Shown here: positions 42,012 to 51,683 of the stretch, piece after piece
How positions within the stretch are numbered: position 1 is the stretch's first letter
How the letters are laid out: the number at the start of each line of letters is the position of its first letter
NCBI GenBank assembly: GCA_965261645.1
Contig: CBDHDJ010000003.1
Span: 496,001 to 560,000, forward strand
Direction of reading: 5' to 3'
Length of the DNA: 64,000 bases
Source of the DNA: CBDHDJ01 sp965261645
Lineage (GTDB): Bacteria > Pseudomonadota > Alphaproteobacteria > SHVV01
Notes under the pieces: generated by a model
Database searches by the model: none
Told to the model about the DNA's origin: nothing
Seen by the model: only the letters and a program-made list of their open reading frames with translations
Program-made: the position numbers and the translations under genes

Positions 42012-43181
42012 CTATCGGGCGAGCGCGCTTTCCACCAGCCGGACCCAGTAGCTCGCGCCGATGGGCAGGATCTCGTCGTTGAAGTCGTAATGCGGGTTGT
42101 GCAGCGTGCAGCCGCCCTCACCCGGGCCATTGCCGATCCAGATATAGGCGCCGGGTTTTTCCTGTAGCATGAAGGCGAAATCCTCCGCCCCCATGACGGG
42201 CACCGGCTCGCGATCGACATTTTCGGCCCCGGCGACCTGCTCCGCCACCTCGGCGGCGAACTCGGCCTCGTCGACCGAGTTGATGGTCGGCGGATAGCCC
42301 GGCAGGTAGCGCAGCGCGACCGTGGCGCCGGCGGCCGCGGCGATGCCATCCGCGATCTGGCGCAGGCGCGCTTCAAGGCCCTCCTGGACCACGGGTTCGA
42401 ACGCCCGCGTCGTGCCGCGCAGGATCACCTCCTCGGGAATGACGTTCCAGGTATCGCCTCCGGAGATCTGGGTCACGCTTACCACCACCGCCTTGAGCGG
42501 ATCCGTAACCCGGCTGGCGATGGTTTGCAGCGCTGTCACGATCTGGGCGGCGGTCACGATGGGATCGACGCCGAGATGGGGCATCGCAGCATGCGCGCCT
42601 TGACCGGTGATGCGCATCTCAAAACTATCGGCGGCAGCCATCATTGGTCCCGGGCACACCGCAAAGCTACCGACCTGCATGCCCGGCATGTTATGCATGC
42701 CGAACACCGCTTCGACCGGGAATTTGTCGAACAGCCCCTCTTCGATCATCACGCGCCCGCCACCCTCATGCTCCTCAGCGGGCTGAAAGATGAAGTGCAC
42801 GGTACCGGCGAAATTACGCGTCTCCGCGAGGTAACGCGCCGCCCCAAGCAGCATCGCCGAATGGCCATCATGACCGCAGGCGTGCATCTTGCCTTCGTGC
42901 CGCGAGCGGTGGTCGAAATCGTTCTTCTCCTCGATGTGAAGCGCGTCCATGTCGGCGCGCAAGGCGATGGCGCGCTCGCCGGCCGCGGCGCCCCTCAGGG
43001 TCCCGACGACGCCCGTCTTCGCGAGGCCGCGATCCACCTCGATCCCCATCTCGGCGAGCTTGGCGGCGATGACGTCGGCCGTGCGCTGTTCCTCGAAAGC
43101 GATTTCGGGATAGGCGTGGATATCGCGCCGCCACGCCGTCATGTCGGTATGGAACTCGGCAATCCGATTCACGATCGGCAT
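42012..43181 (-). CDS. M20-family amidohydrolase (hippurate/N-acyl amino acid hydrolase type)
   Basis: This 389-residue zinc peptidase-like amidohydrolase has the metal/catalytic regions HACGHDGHSAMLLGAARYL (~101-119), PAEEHEGGG (catalytic Glu pair, ~136), GMHNMPG (~163) and the C-terminal His in NPHYDFNDEI (~370). The lid/dimer domain lies in the middle (GQGAHAAMPHLGVDP). Members hydrolyse N-acyl amino acids, hippurate or indole-3-acetyl conjugates. It begins 31 bp after the SDR-like gene and 41 bp before the glyoxalase II-like gene, so all belong to one operon. The substrate is unknown. Confidence 0.92.
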   Translation of the reverse strand: MPIVNRIAEFHTDMTAWRRDIHAYPEIAFEEQRTADVIAAKLAEMGIEVDRGLAKTGVVGTLRGAAAGERAIALRADMDALHIEEKNDFDHRSRHEGKMHACGHDGHSAMLLGAARYLAETRNFAGTVHFIFQPAEEHEGGGRVMIEEGLFDKFPVEAVFGMHNMPGMQVGSFAVCPGPMMAAADSFEMRITGQGAHAAMPHLGVDPIVTAAQIVTALQTIASRVTDPLKAVVVSVTQISGGDTWNVIPEEVILRGTTRAFEPVVQEGLEARLRQIADGIAAAAGATVALRYLPGYPPTINSVDEAEFAAEVAEQVAGAENVDREPVPVMGAEDFAFMLQEKPGAYIWIGNGPGEGGCTLHNPHYDFNDEILPIGASYWVRLVESALAR

Positions 43182-43212
43182 GATCCACCTCGCAGGCAGA
43201 TTGATTTATGAC

Positions 43213-43944
43213 TCACCATACCCGGTCGCGCGCTTGGCGAATACCGCCGTCCACGGCGATCACGGCACCGTTGATGTAGCTGCTCTCCGCCAAGTAAAGA
43301 TAGACCTCGGCGACCTCCTCGGGCGTGCCCACGCGCCCTTCGGGGACCGCCCGGGCAACGCTGCGGAAGGTCGCCGCCTTCTCCTTCGGCGGCAGGCCGT
43401 CGAAGGTCGGGGTGTCGATCACGCCCGGGCACACGACGTTGACGCGGATCGGCGCGAGCTCGTAGGCGAGGTAGCCGCTCATGGCCTCGACCGCGCTGTT
43501 GACCGTCGCCATGCACACCAGCCCGTCGAGCGGCTTGTGCACGGAAAAGCCCGAGGTGAGGATGATCGACCCGCCCTTCTTGATGCGGCCCGCGCCGTAG
43601 CACACGGCGTTGCGCGCCACCCACAGCTTGCTGTCGATGGCAAGGCGGAACTCGGCGGCCGTCGTCTTCATGAACGGCTTGAACGGCCCATCCACGGTGG
43701 TCAGCACGAGATGGTCGAACTTGCCAATCTTGGCGAACAGCTTCTTCGCGGCCGCCTCCTTCGACATGTCGGCGCGGTGGGCCTCGATTCCATCGTCCAT
43801 CTCGGCGGTGGCTGATTTCAGGCGATTGGAGCTGCGCCCGACGATCACGACCTTGGCGCCGGCGGCCTGCGCCGCCTTGGCGGTGGCGCGCCCGATGCCG
43901 CTCGATCCGCCGATCACCACTATTTTCCTGTTGCGCAATGACAC
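43213..43944 (-). CDS. SDR-fold protein lacking the catalytic Tyr and Lys
   Basis: This 243-residue Rossmann protein has the NAD(P) motif VIGGSSGIGRATAKAA (~9-24), an Arg-rich second strand (VGRSSNRLKS) and the SDR C-terminus INGAVIAVDGG. Where catalytic Tyr-x3-Lys should be, the sequence is CMATVNSAVEAM: Met and Asn replace Tyr and Lys, as in the Lin1944-like subgroup of SDRs whose activity is undefined. Ser is kept in ILTSGFSVH. GTG 43944 is preferred because GGGAGGGTGAGGCG lies just upstream; an ATG at 44004 would add 20 residues. It heads the leftward operon and is divergent from padR, so the palindrome at 44144 may control both. Confidence 0.82.
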   Translation of the reverse strand: MSLRNRKIVVIGGSSGIGRATAKAAQAAGAKVVIVGRSSNRLKSATAEMDDGIEAHRADMSKEAAAKKLFAKIGKFDHLVLTTVDGPFKPFMKTTAAEFRLAIDSKLWVARNAVCYGAGRIKKGGSIILTSGFSVHKPLDGLVCMATVNSAVEAMSGYLAYELAPIRVNVVCPGVIDTPTFDGLPPKEKAATFRSVARAVPEGRVGTPEEVAEVYLYLAESSYINGAVIAVDGGIRQARDRVW

Positions 43945-44143
43945 CGCCTCACCCTCCCCGTCCGATGCCCGGCCGGATGTTTGAGCCGCGCTTGCACCGA
44001 GCATAACAAAATCCGCCCGGCCGCACGGACGGCAATTTCGGGAGCGACCGAAAGATTCCGGGTCCTTTTCGGGCGCGATCCATGGCGTGAGGCGGAATCA
44101 TCCCTTGACGCGCTCAAATATGGTCTTATATTAAATAGATATA

Positions 44144-44155
44144 TATCGTACGATA
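44144..44155 (+). promoter_or_regulatory. Palindromic operator in the padR/SDR intergenic region
   Basis: TATCGTACGATA is a perfect 12-bp palindrome in a very AT-rich stretch (44120-44170) immediately before the padR start, in the promoter zone between divergent operons. PadR repressors usually bind such palindromes and repress their own operon. Confidence 0.65.
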
Positions 44156-44189
44156 ATATGATATCCTGTAATATAAGGAACCCGGTTCC

Positions 44190-44750
44190 ATGGATGTGAA
44201 AACCCTGTGTCTCGGCATCCTTTCGCTGGGCGACGCGACCGGTTACGAAATCAAGAAACGGTTCGGAACCCGCTACAGCCACTTCTTTGCCGCGAGTTTC
44301 GGCTCGATCTACCCCGCCCTCACCCGCCTGACCGACGAGGGCCTGGTTTCGTATATCGAGCACGCCCAGGCGAAGCGGCCCGACAAGAAGGTCTACAGCA
44401 TCACGCCCGCGGGCCGGCTTGCCTTCTTTGACGCCTTGAGGGAATCGCCAGGGCGCGACCGGGTGCGCTCGGAATTCTTCGCCATGCTGATGTTTGCCGA
44501 TCTCATGCCGACGCGGCGCATCGCCGAGCTCATGGACGAGCGCCTGGATTTCTACCGCGGCTGTATCGCGAACATGGAATCCCACGATCACGGCGCCATG
44601 TCGCCCGGAGAGGCCTTCGTCCACGGCTTCGGCCTTGCGTTCTACAAGATGGCCGCGGCCCATATCGAGGAGAACCGGCACGCCGTCGAGGGGGAGGTGC
44701 TGCTCGCACAGACCGCCGAGCCGGCCTATGGGGCGGGGACTGAATCATGA
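44190..44750 (+). CDS. PadR-family transcriptional regulator
   Basis: This 186-residue regulator has an N-terminal winged helix (TLCLGILSLGDATGYEIKKR, FAASFGSIYPALTRLTDEGL, then KRPDKKVYSITPAGRLAFFD; residues ~4-80) and a C-terminal PadR_C/Vir-type helical dimerisation domain. PadR proteins repress detoxification or efflux genes until a phenolic or drug ligand binds. Its stop codon overlaps the start of the membrane-fusion gene (ATGA at 44747), and that gene overlaps the RND pump gene the same way, so all three form one coupled operon. The TATCGTACGATA palindrome upstream is the probable binding site. Confidence 0.93.
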   Translation: MDVKTLCLGILSLGDATGYEIKKRFGTRYSHFFAASFGSIYPALTRLTDEGLVSYIEHAQAKRPDKKVYSITPAGRLAFFDALRESPGRDRVRSEFFAMLMFADLMPTRRIAELMDERLDFYRGCIANMESHDHGAMSPGEAFVHGFGLAFYKMAAAHIEENRHAVEGEVLLAQTAEPAYGAGTES

Positions 44751-45853
44751 GCCGGTCCTATGTGATCGCGTTCGTCGTCGCGCTGGCGGTGGCGGGCTGG
44801 CTGGCCTCGGGTCTGATGGCGGGTGATGCGCCCGAGGCGCAACAGACCGCGGCCGGCGGAAGCGCGGAGGCGCCGGCGGTCGCGGAGGTCGCGGCAGACG
44901 AGCCCCTCGCCGTGCGCGTGCGGACGATCGTCGCCGAGCAGCGCCTGCGCGTCATCCTCACCCGCGGACGCACCGAGGAGCTCCGCATGGTCGACCTCAA
45001 GGCCGAGATCGACAGCCGCGTCGTCGCTATCGCCGCCGAGAAGGGCGCCCGCGTCGCCAAGGGTGATGTCATCGTCCGGCTCGACGTGCGCGACCGCGAG
45101 GCGCAACTCGCCGAGGCCGAGGCCCTGGTCGAGCAGCGCCAGATCGAATACGACGCGGCCAAGGCGCTCCGCGCGAAGGGCTTCCGCGCCGAAACCAAGA
45201 CCGCGGAAGCCGCCGCGCTCCTCAAGGCAGCCGCCGCTTTCCTCGCGCGCACCCGTCTCGAGCTGGAGCGCACGGTCGTCCGCGCGCCCTTCGACGGGGT
45301 GATCGAGGAGCGCTTTGCCGAGCTCGGCGACTATCTTCAGGACGGCGAACCCGTGGCGCGCATCGTCGATCGCGATCCCCTGCTCGTCGTCGCCCAGGTC
45401 TCGGAACGCGAGATCGGCTATCTCAACGTGGGTGACCGGGGCGAGGCCGAGATCATCACCGGCGAACGGGTCGCCGGCTGGGTGCGTTACATCGCCACGA
45501 CGGCTGATGCGCAGACCCGCACCTTCCGCGTCGAGCTCGAGATTCCCAACGCGGACCTGCGCCTGCGCGCCGGGCTCACGGCCGAGCTCCGGGTCTCGGT
45601 CGAGGCCGTGCCCGCCCACTTCGTGTCGCCGGCGATGTTGACGCTCAATGACGAGGGCGTGGTGGGCGTCAAGCTGGTCACGGCCGCTGACCGGGTCGCG
45701 TTCCACCCGATCGAGATCGTCGCCGACACGGCTGATGGAATCTGGCTTGGCGGGCTGCCGGCAACGGCGACGGTGATCACCGTCGGCCAGGAATACGTCA
45801 AGCACGGCGACCGTGTGCGTCCCGTCAAGGAAAGCGCCGCGCCGGCGTCATGA
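44747..45853 (+). CDS. RND efflux periplasmic adaptor (membrane fusion protein)
   Basis: This 368-residue adaptor links the inner-membrane RND pump to an outer-membrane channel. It has an N-terminal membrane anchor (residues ~5-23, VIAFVVALAVAGWLASGLMA), a first lipoyl-like half (AEIDSRVVAIAAEKGARVAK GD region), a helical hairpin (AEAEALVEQRQIEYDAAKAL), a second lipoyl half with the classic VRAPFDGVIEERFAELGDYL, and beta-barrel and membrane-proximal domains. It overlaps both neighbours by 4 bp. No outer-membrane factor gene is present nearby, so a TolC-type partner elsewhere is expected. Confidence 0.93.
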   Translation: MSRSYVIAFVVALAVAGWLASGLMAGDAPEAQQTAAGGSAEAPAVAEVAADEPLAVRVRTIVAEQRLRVILTRGRTEELRMVDLKAEIDSRVVAIAAEKGARVAKGDVIVRLDVRDREAQLAEAEALVEQRQIEYDAAKALRAKGFRAETKTAEAAALLKAAAAFLARTRLELERTVVRAPFDGVIEERFAELGDYLQDGEPVARIVDRDPLLVVAQVSEREIGYLNVGDRGEAEIITGERVAGWVRYIATTADAQTRTFRVELEIPNADLRLRAGLTAELRVSVEAVPAHFVSPAMLTLNDEGVVGVKLVTAADRVAFHPIEIVADTADGIWLGGLPATATVITVGQEYVKHGDRVRPVKESAAPAS

Positions 45854-48800
45854 ACGCACTCATAGATACGGCGATCACGCACGCCCGGACGGTGTTTCTG
45901 GCGCTCGCCCTCATCCTCGTGGCGGGCGTCGTCGCTTATGTTTCGATTCCCAAGGAATCGGACCCCGACATCAACATCCCGATCATCTACGTCAGCATGT
46001 CGCATAAGGGTATCTCGCCCGAGGATGCCGAGCGCCTGCTCGTGCGCCCGATGGAGCGGGAGCTACGCACCATCGAAGGGGTGAAGGAGATGCGCTCCAC
46101 CGCCACCGAGGGCTTCGCCTCGGTGCTGCTGGAGTTCGACGCCGGGTTCGACGCCGACGGGGCGCTCGCCGATGTCCGCGAGCAGGTCGATATCGCCAAG
46201 ACCGAACTTCCGGAGGAAACCGACGATCCGGTGGTGAACGAGGTCAATGTCGGTCTCTTCCCGGTTCTCGTCGTCATGCTCTCGGGCCCGCTGCCCGAGC
46301 GAGCGCTGCTCAAGCAAGCGCGCGATCTGCAGGATGTGCTGGAGGGCCTGCCCGGCGTCCTGTCATCGGACATCGTCGGCGACCGCGAGGAGCTTTTGGA
46401 AGTTCTCGTCGATCCGACGCGCCTCGAGAGCTACCAGATCTCGCAGGCCGAGCTCTTCCAGGCGGTCGATCTCAATAACCGGCTGGTGGCCGCCGGCGCG
46501 CTCGATACCGGCGCCGGGCGTTTCGCGATCAAGGTGCCGGGCCTGTTCAAGACCGCCCGCGACGTGCTCGATCTGCCGATCAAGACGAGCGGCGACGGCG
46601 TGGTCCGCCTGCGCGACGTCACCGAAGTGCGCCGTACCTTTGTCGACGCCACGACCTATGCCCGGCTCGACGGCCGCTCCGCGATCGCACTGGAGATCCG
46701 CAAGCGGCTCGGCTTCAACGTCATCGAGACGATCGACGATGTGCGCCGAATCGTGGCGGAGGAGCAGGAGCACTGGCCGGCCAATCTCGAGGTCACCTTC
46801 ATCCAGGATCAGTCGGACAACATCCGCTCCATGCTCGACGACCTGCAAAACAACGTCATCGCCGCGGTGATCCTGGTCATGATCGTCGTTCTGGCGGCGC
46901 TCGGCCTGCGCTCATCGGTGCTTGTCGGCATGGCGATTCCCGGCTCCTTCCTGATCGGCATCCTCTACCACTACCTGTTCGGGATGACCATGAATATCGT
47001 CGTCCTGTTCAGCCTCATCCTGGTCGTCGGCATGCTGGTGGACGGCGCCATCGTGGTGACCGAGTTCGCCGACCGTAAGATGGCCGAGGGCAAGGCGCGC
47101 CAAGAGGCCTACGCCCAGGCCGCCAAGCGCATGGCGTGGCCGATCATCGCCTCGACGGCGACGACTCTAGCGGCCTTCATGCCGCTGTTGTTCTGGCCCG
47201 GCGTGGTCGGCGAGTTCATGAAATTCCTGCCCATCACACTCATCGTCACGCTGTCCGGATCGCTCCTGATGGCGCTCGTCTTCGTGCCCACGCTTGGCGG
47301 ACAAATCGGCAAGGTGGGCACCACCAACGCCGCCACGCTGCGCCGCCTCACCGCCACCGAGACGGGCGATCTCGCCACCCTCGACGGATTTACCGGGCGC
47401 TACGCCCACGCCCTCACCTGGCTGATCGCCCGCACCCGGCGCCTCGTCATGGTCATCGCGGCGGCGGTCATGTTGCTCATCGGAATCCAGATCATCTACG
47501 CCGCGTATGGCAACGGTGTCGAGTTCTTCCCCGACGTCGAGCCCGAAAACGCCATCGTTCTGGTCCATGCGCGGGGCAACATGGCCACCGCCGAAAAGGA
47601 TGCGCTGGTGCGCGAGGTCGAGGCGCGCGTCCTCGAACTCAGCGATGAATTCGACGGCGTCTATGCCAGTACCGGCGCGGCGGGCCAGGGTCAGGAACAG
47701 TCCGAGGACGTGATCGGCACCATCCTGCTCGAGCTCAAGTCGTGGCAAGAGCGCCGCAAGGCCGACCGCATTCTCGACGACCTGCGCGCCAGGACCAAAG
47801 ACCTTCCCGGCATTGTGGTCGAGATGCGCAAGCCCAATGTCGGCCCACCTACGGGCAAGGACATCCGTGTCGAAATCAGCTCACGCTTTCCCGAGCGTCT
47901 GGCGCCTGTGGTCGAGATCGTCCGCGCCCAGCTGGCCACCATGGACGATCTGATCGACATCGAGGACAGCCGGCCCACACCGGGCATCGAGTGGGAGCTC
48001 CGTGTCGACCGGGCCCACGCAAGCAGATTTGGGGCCAACATCTTCTCGGCCGGCAACATCGTTCAGTTCGTCACCAACGGCGTCAAGGTGGGCGAATACC
48101 AGCCCGGCGACGCGGATGAGGCGATCGATATCCGCGTGCGCTTCCCGATCGAGGCGCGCAGCATGAGTCAGCTCGATTCGCTGCGCGTGTCGACACCGGA
48201 TGGCAACATCCCGATCAGCAATTTCGTCAGCCGCAGGCCCAAACCCAAGGTCGCGACCATCGAGCGCGTCGACCAGCGTCATGTCTACACGGTGCAGGCC
48301 AACGTCGCCGAGGGCGTCCTCCCCGACGACAAAGTGCGGGAGATCACCACCTGGCTCGAGACGGCCGAGCTGCCGCCCGAGGTCAGCGTTCGCTTCAAGG
48401 GTCAGGACGAGGAGCAGAAGAAAGCGAGCGCGTTTCTCGGCAAAGCCTTCAGCGCCGCGCTCTTCATCATGGCGATCATCCTCGTAACCCAGTTCAACAG
48501 TTTCTATCACGCCTTTCTCGTTCTCACCGCGGCCATCATGTCGACCATCGGCGTGATGATGGGCCTGTTGGTGACGGGTCAGCCGTTCGGTATCGTCATG
48601 ACCGGCGTCGGCATCATCACGCTTGCGGGCGTCGTGGTGAACAACAACATCGTGCTGATCGATACGTTCACCCGCTTGCGCAAATCCGGCATGGAGCCCC
48701 TTGAGGCCATCGTCCGAACCGGCGCCCAGCGTCTCCGGCCTGTACTCCTGACCGCGATCACGACCGTCTTCGGGCTCATGCCGATGGTGCTGCGCCTCAA

Positions 48801-49014
48801 TATCGATTTTGTCACGCGCAAGATCACGTTCGGCGCGCCGTCCACGCAGTGGTGGACCCAGCTCTCCACGGCGGTGGCCAGCGGGCTGACCTTCGCCACG
48901 CTGCTCACCTTGGTCGTGACGCCCTGCCTGCTCGCCATCGGGGTGAAATCCGGGGCGTGGTTCGCGGAGCGCCGCCGTGGACGCGGCGCCCTCGCCCCCG
49001 CACCCGCCGAGTAG
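45850..49014 (+). CDS. RND-family multidrug efflux pump (inner-membrane permease)
   Basis: This 1,054-residue proton-driven exporter of the AcrB/MexB superfamily has the expected duplicated layout: an N-terminal TM helix (~12-30), a large periplasmic porter domain, TM2-6 (about 330-520, including VLFSLILVVGMLVDGAIVVT with charged residues of the proton relay), a second TM block and periplasmic loop, then TM8-12 (~870-1030). The N-terminal IPKESDPDINIPIIYVSMSH and ISPEDAERLLVRPMERELR are typical. Length is normal. It is third in the padR operon. The pump substrate is unknown; PadR control suggests an aromatic or lipophilic toxic compound. Confidence 0.94.
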   Translation: MNALIDTAITHARTVFLALALILVAGVVAYVSIPKESDPDINIPIIYVSMSHKGISPEDAERLLVRPMERELRTIEGVKEMRSTATEGFASVLLEFDAGFDADGALADVREQVDIAKTELPEETDDPVVNEVNVGLFPVLVVMLSGPLPERALLKQARDLQDVLEGLPGVLSSDIVGDREELLEVLVDPTRLESYQISQAELFQAVDLNNRLVAAGALDTGAGRFAIKVPGLFKTARDVLDLPIKTSGDGVVRLRDVTEVRRTFVDATTYARLDGRSAIALEIRKRLGFNVIETIDDVRRIVAEEQEHWPANLEVTFIQDQSDNIRSMLDDLQNNVIAAVILVMIVVLAALGLRSSVLVGMAIPGSFLIGILYHYLFGMTMNIVVLFSLILVVGMLVDGAIVVTEFADRKMAEGKARQEAYAQAAKRMAWPIIASTATTLAAFMPLLFWPGVVGEFMKFLPITLIVTLSGSLLMALVFVPTLGGQIGKVGTTNAATLRRLTATETGDLATLDGFTGRYAHALTWLIARTRRLVMVIAAAVMLLIGIQIIYAAYGNGVEFFPDVEPENAIVLVHARGNMATAEKDALVREVEARVLELSDEFDGVYASTGAAGQGQEQSEDVIGTILLELKSWQERRKADRILDDLRARTKDLPGIVVEMRKPNVGPPTGKDIRVEISSRFPERLAPVVEIVRAQLATMDDLIDIEDSRPTPGIEWELRVDRAHASRFGANIFSAGNIVQFVTNGVKVGEYQPGDADEAIDIRVRFPIEARSMSQLDSLRVSTPDGNIPISNFVSRRPKPKVATIERVDQRHVYTVQANVAEGVLPDDKVREITTWLETAELPPEVSVRFKGQDEEQKKASAFLGKAFSAALFIMAIILVTQFNSFYHAFLVLTAAIMSTIGVMMGLLVTGQPFGIVMTGVGIITLAGVVVNNNIVLIDTFTRLRKSGMEPLEAIVRTGAQRLRPVLLTAITTVFGLMPMVLRLNIDFVTRKITFGAPSTQWWTQLSTAVASGLTFATLLTLVVTPCLLAIGVKSGAWFAERRRGRGALAPAPAE

Positions 49015-49078
49015 CGCCCCGAGCTAAGATTAATCCTACCGGGCACATTTTGGCCGGTGCTCGTGGAACGCACCCATC

Positions 49079-49759
49079 TCAGCGTATGTCACCGAGGCGC
49101 CGGGGTTCGGTCGCGCTCTCGTCGGCGAGCACCGTTTCGCCGGCGACGGTGCGCTGGCCGGCCGCGACAAGCGGCGCCATGTCCTCATCGAGATACACCT
49201 CGAGGCGGCTGCCGAAGCGAATCATGCCGAAACGCTCGCCCGCCTCGACCTCCTGCCCCTCCTCGAGCCGGCACGCGATGTGCCGCGCAAAGCGGCCCGC
49301 CACCTGCACAAACGCGATATCACGGCCGCCTGTGGTGCGGAGGCGCACGGCGCGGCTCGCATAGGTCTCGCCCGCCTCTCGCCCGAACCTCCCCGCACCG
49401 TCGGCCACTGTTGTGACCGTGCCGCTTGCCGGTACCCGGTTCACCCTGACGGCGAACGCATCGAGCGAAATAGTGATGCAGGGCCGCGGGTCGTCGTCGA
49501 GCCCAAGTTCCTCCGGCGCCACCGCCCGGTTCACCTCCCGCACCACGCCGTCGGCGGGACTGACAATCAGCCCCGCACGGACCGGAGTGATGCGGTCCGG
49601 GTCGCGGAAATAGAACACCAGGCCCAAGGTCACAAGGACGCCGGCCCAGCCCAGGGGGTCATAGACGAAGAACAGAACGAACGCGATCACCGCCCCGAAG
49701 GCGATGAAGGGATAACCCTCACGGTTGACGGGCACCAGAATCGAATCGAGCCAGCTCAC
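49079..49759 (-). CDS. psd: Phosphatidylserine decarboxylase (short form)
   Basis: This membrane-associated proenzyme makes phosphatidylethanolamine from phosphatidylserine. It is 226 residues, the short (~230) class of alphaproteobacteria, with an N-terminal membrane part (~14-50). The autocleavage site is represented by IRFGSRLEVYL (Gly-Ser; Ser becomes the pyruvoyl group, ~190). Other conserved stretches are IVSPADGVVREV and SLDAFAVRVNRVPASGTV. GTG 49759 is preferred, with GAGG 9 bp upstream and the family-like start SWLDSILVPVNREGYPFI; GTG 49774 and ATG 49768 are alternatives. It is convergent with the RND pump gene. A phosphatidylserine synthase gene, often adjacent, is not seen here. 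Confidence 0.9.
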   Translation of the reverse strand: MSWLDSILVPVNREGYPFIAFGAVIAFVLFFVYDPLGWAGVLVTLGLVFYFRDPDRITPVRAGLIVSPADGVVREVNRAVAPEELGLDDDPRPCITISLDAFAVRVNRVPASGTVTTVADGAGRFGREAGETYASRAVRLRTTGGRDIAFVQVAGRFARHIACRLEEGQEVEAGERFGMIRFGSRLEVYLDEDMAPLVAAGQRTVAGETVLADESATEPRRLGDIR

Positions 49760-49829
49760 ACTTCCCATCCTCACCGATCAGCGCCAGTCTTATCCCGGGA
49801 TGAGGCGCAAGAACAGGGGACTGGCGGGA

Positions 49830-51683
49830 TCAGAGAAGTCCGTCGCCGTTCTGCTCCAGGGCCTCTTCGAATTTTTCGCGGTGTGCGGCGGCCTCCTGCT
49901 GGCGTGCCCACATCGAGGCGTAACGCCCGTCGCGGGCAAGCAGCGCCTGGTGCGTACCGCGCTCGATGATGCGGCCCTGGTCGAGGACGACGATTTCATC
50001 GGCATCGACCACGGTCGACAGGCGGTGCGCGATGACAAGCGTCGTACGGTTGGCCGCGACTTCTCTGAGCGAGGCCTGGATCTCCCTCTCGGTGTGGGAA
50101 TCGAGCGAGGACGTTGCTTCGTCGAACACCAGAATCTGAGGATCCTTGAGAATCGTGCGGGCGATGGCCACGCGCTGCTTCTCGCCGCCCGAGAGCTTCA
50201 GTCCGCGCTCGCCGACGGTCGTCTCGTAACCGTCGGGAAGCTCGGCAATGAAGGTATCGATATGGGCCAGCCGGGCGGCCGCTTCGATGTCGTGTTGATC
50301 GGCCTCCGGATTGCCGTAGCCGATGTTGTAGCCGATGGTGTCGTTGAACAGCACCGTGTCCTGCGGAACGATGCCAATGGCGGTGCGCAGGCTGTCCTGC
50401 AAAACGTGGCGAATGTCCTGGCCGTCAATCGTAATCGTGCCCGAATCCGCATCGTAAAAACGGAACAGGATGCGCGAGATGGTGGATTTTCCGGCGCCGC
50501 TCGCGCCGACGATGGCGAGCGTCTTGCCGGGGGGTATGACGAAGGAAACGTCTTGCAGGATGGGGCGGCGCTCGTCATAGGCGAAACTCACATCGCGAAA
50601 GACGACCTCGCCGTGGGGCACGACGAGCGGGCGCACACCGGGTTCATCCCTGACCTCACGTTCGATATGCATGAGCTCGAACATCTTCTCCATGTCCACG
50701 AGTGACTGCTTGATCTCGCGGTAGACGAAGCCGAGGAAGTTGAGCGGCATGTAGAGCTGAATGAGGAACGTGTTGATCAGCACGAAATCGCCGATCGTCA
50801 TGCTGCCGTCGGCGACGCCCCGGGCGGCCATGACCATCACCGCGACGAGCCCGACCGAAATGATCACGCCCTGACCGATGTTGAGGGCGGAGAGCGTGGT
50901 ATGGCTCTTGACGGCGGCGCGCTCGTAACGCGCCAACGCACTGTCGAAGCGGCGCGCCTCGTGCGCTTCGTTGCCGAAATACTTGACCGTCTCGTAATTG
51001 AGCAGACTGTCGATCGCTCTGGTGTTGGCCTCGCTGTCGGTCTGGTTCATTTCGCGGCGGTACTGCATGCGCCACTCCGTCACCGCCAATGTAAAAGCGA
51101 TGTAACCGGTGATGACGACGAAGGTAATGAGCGCAAACCAGACGTTGTAGAGGTACAGCAGGATGCCGCAGACCATCAGGATCTCGAGCAGCGTCGGCAG
51201 GATGTTGAACAGCGTGAAGTTGAGCAGGAACATAATGCCCTTGGTGCCGCGCTCGATGGCGCGATTGAGGCCGCCGGTTTGCCGTTCGATGTGAAAGCGT
51301 AGCGACAAGCTGTGCAGATAATTGAATGTTGCGAGCGCGACGGAGCGGATGGCGTGCTGCGCCACCTTGGCGAAGACCGCGTCGCGCAACTCGCCAAAGG
51401 CCTGCTGAAGAACGCGCGCGCCGCCATAGGCGACGATGACCATGACGGGCACGACGATGATCACGCCGGCCTCGACATCGAAAGCATCGACCGCCGCCTT
51501 GTACAGGAACGGCACATAGACGGTGGTGATCTTGGCCGCCGCCAGAAAGGCGAGCGCGATGACGACCCTGGTCTTGAGGTTGGCGAAGCCGCGCGGCCAC
51601 AAATACGGCAAAAGCGCCGCCAACGTCGCGAAGTGGTTGCGCTCGCCGCTCGGCGCATCGGCACGGTAGGACGGCAAGCTCAT
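49830..51683 (-). CDS. Atm1-type ABC exporter (fused permease/ATPase)
   Basis: This 617-residue half-transporter probably forms a homodimer in the inner membrane. The N-terminal ~330 residues contain six TM helices (for example VVIALAFLAAAKITTVYVPF and LVAVMVMAARGVADG). The ATPase part has Walker A VGASGAGKSTISRILF (~410), LSGGEKQRVAIARTILKDP signature (~520), Walker B ILVFDEATSSLD and an H-loop IAHRLSTV. PYLWPRGFANLKTRVVIALA near the start is typical of alphaproteobacterial Atm1-like exporters, which export glutathione persulfide or metal-glutathione complexes. It is apparently a single-gene unit. Confidence 0.9.
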   Translation of the reverse strand: MSLPSYRADAPSGERNHFATLAALLPYLWPRGFANLKTRVVIALAFLAAAKITTVYVPFLYKAAVDAFDVEAGVIIVVPVMVIVAYGGARVLQQAFGELRDAVFAKVAQHAIRSVALATFNYLHSLSLRFHIERQTGGLNRAIERGTKGIMFLLNFTLFNILPTLLEILMVCGILLYLYNVWFALITFVVITGYIAFTLAVTEWRMQYRREMNQTDSEANTRAIDSLLNYETVKYFGNEAHEARRFDSALARYERAAVKSHTTLSALNIGQGVIISVGLVAVMVMAARGVADGSMTIGDFVLINTFLIQLYMPLNFLGFVYREIKQSLVDMEKMFELMHIEREVRDEPGVRPLVVPHGEVVFRDVSFAYDERRPILQDVSFVIPPGKTLAIVGASGAGKSTISRILFRFYDADSGTITIDGQDIRHVLQDSLRTAIGIVPQDTVLFNDTIGYNIGYGNPEADQHDIEAAARLAHIDTFIAELPDGYETTVGERGLKLSGGEKQRVAIARTILKDPQILVFDEATSSLDSHTEREIQASLREVAANRTTLVIAHRLSTVVDADEIVVLDQGRIIERGTHQALLARDGRYASMWARQQEAAAHREKFEEALEQNGDGLL

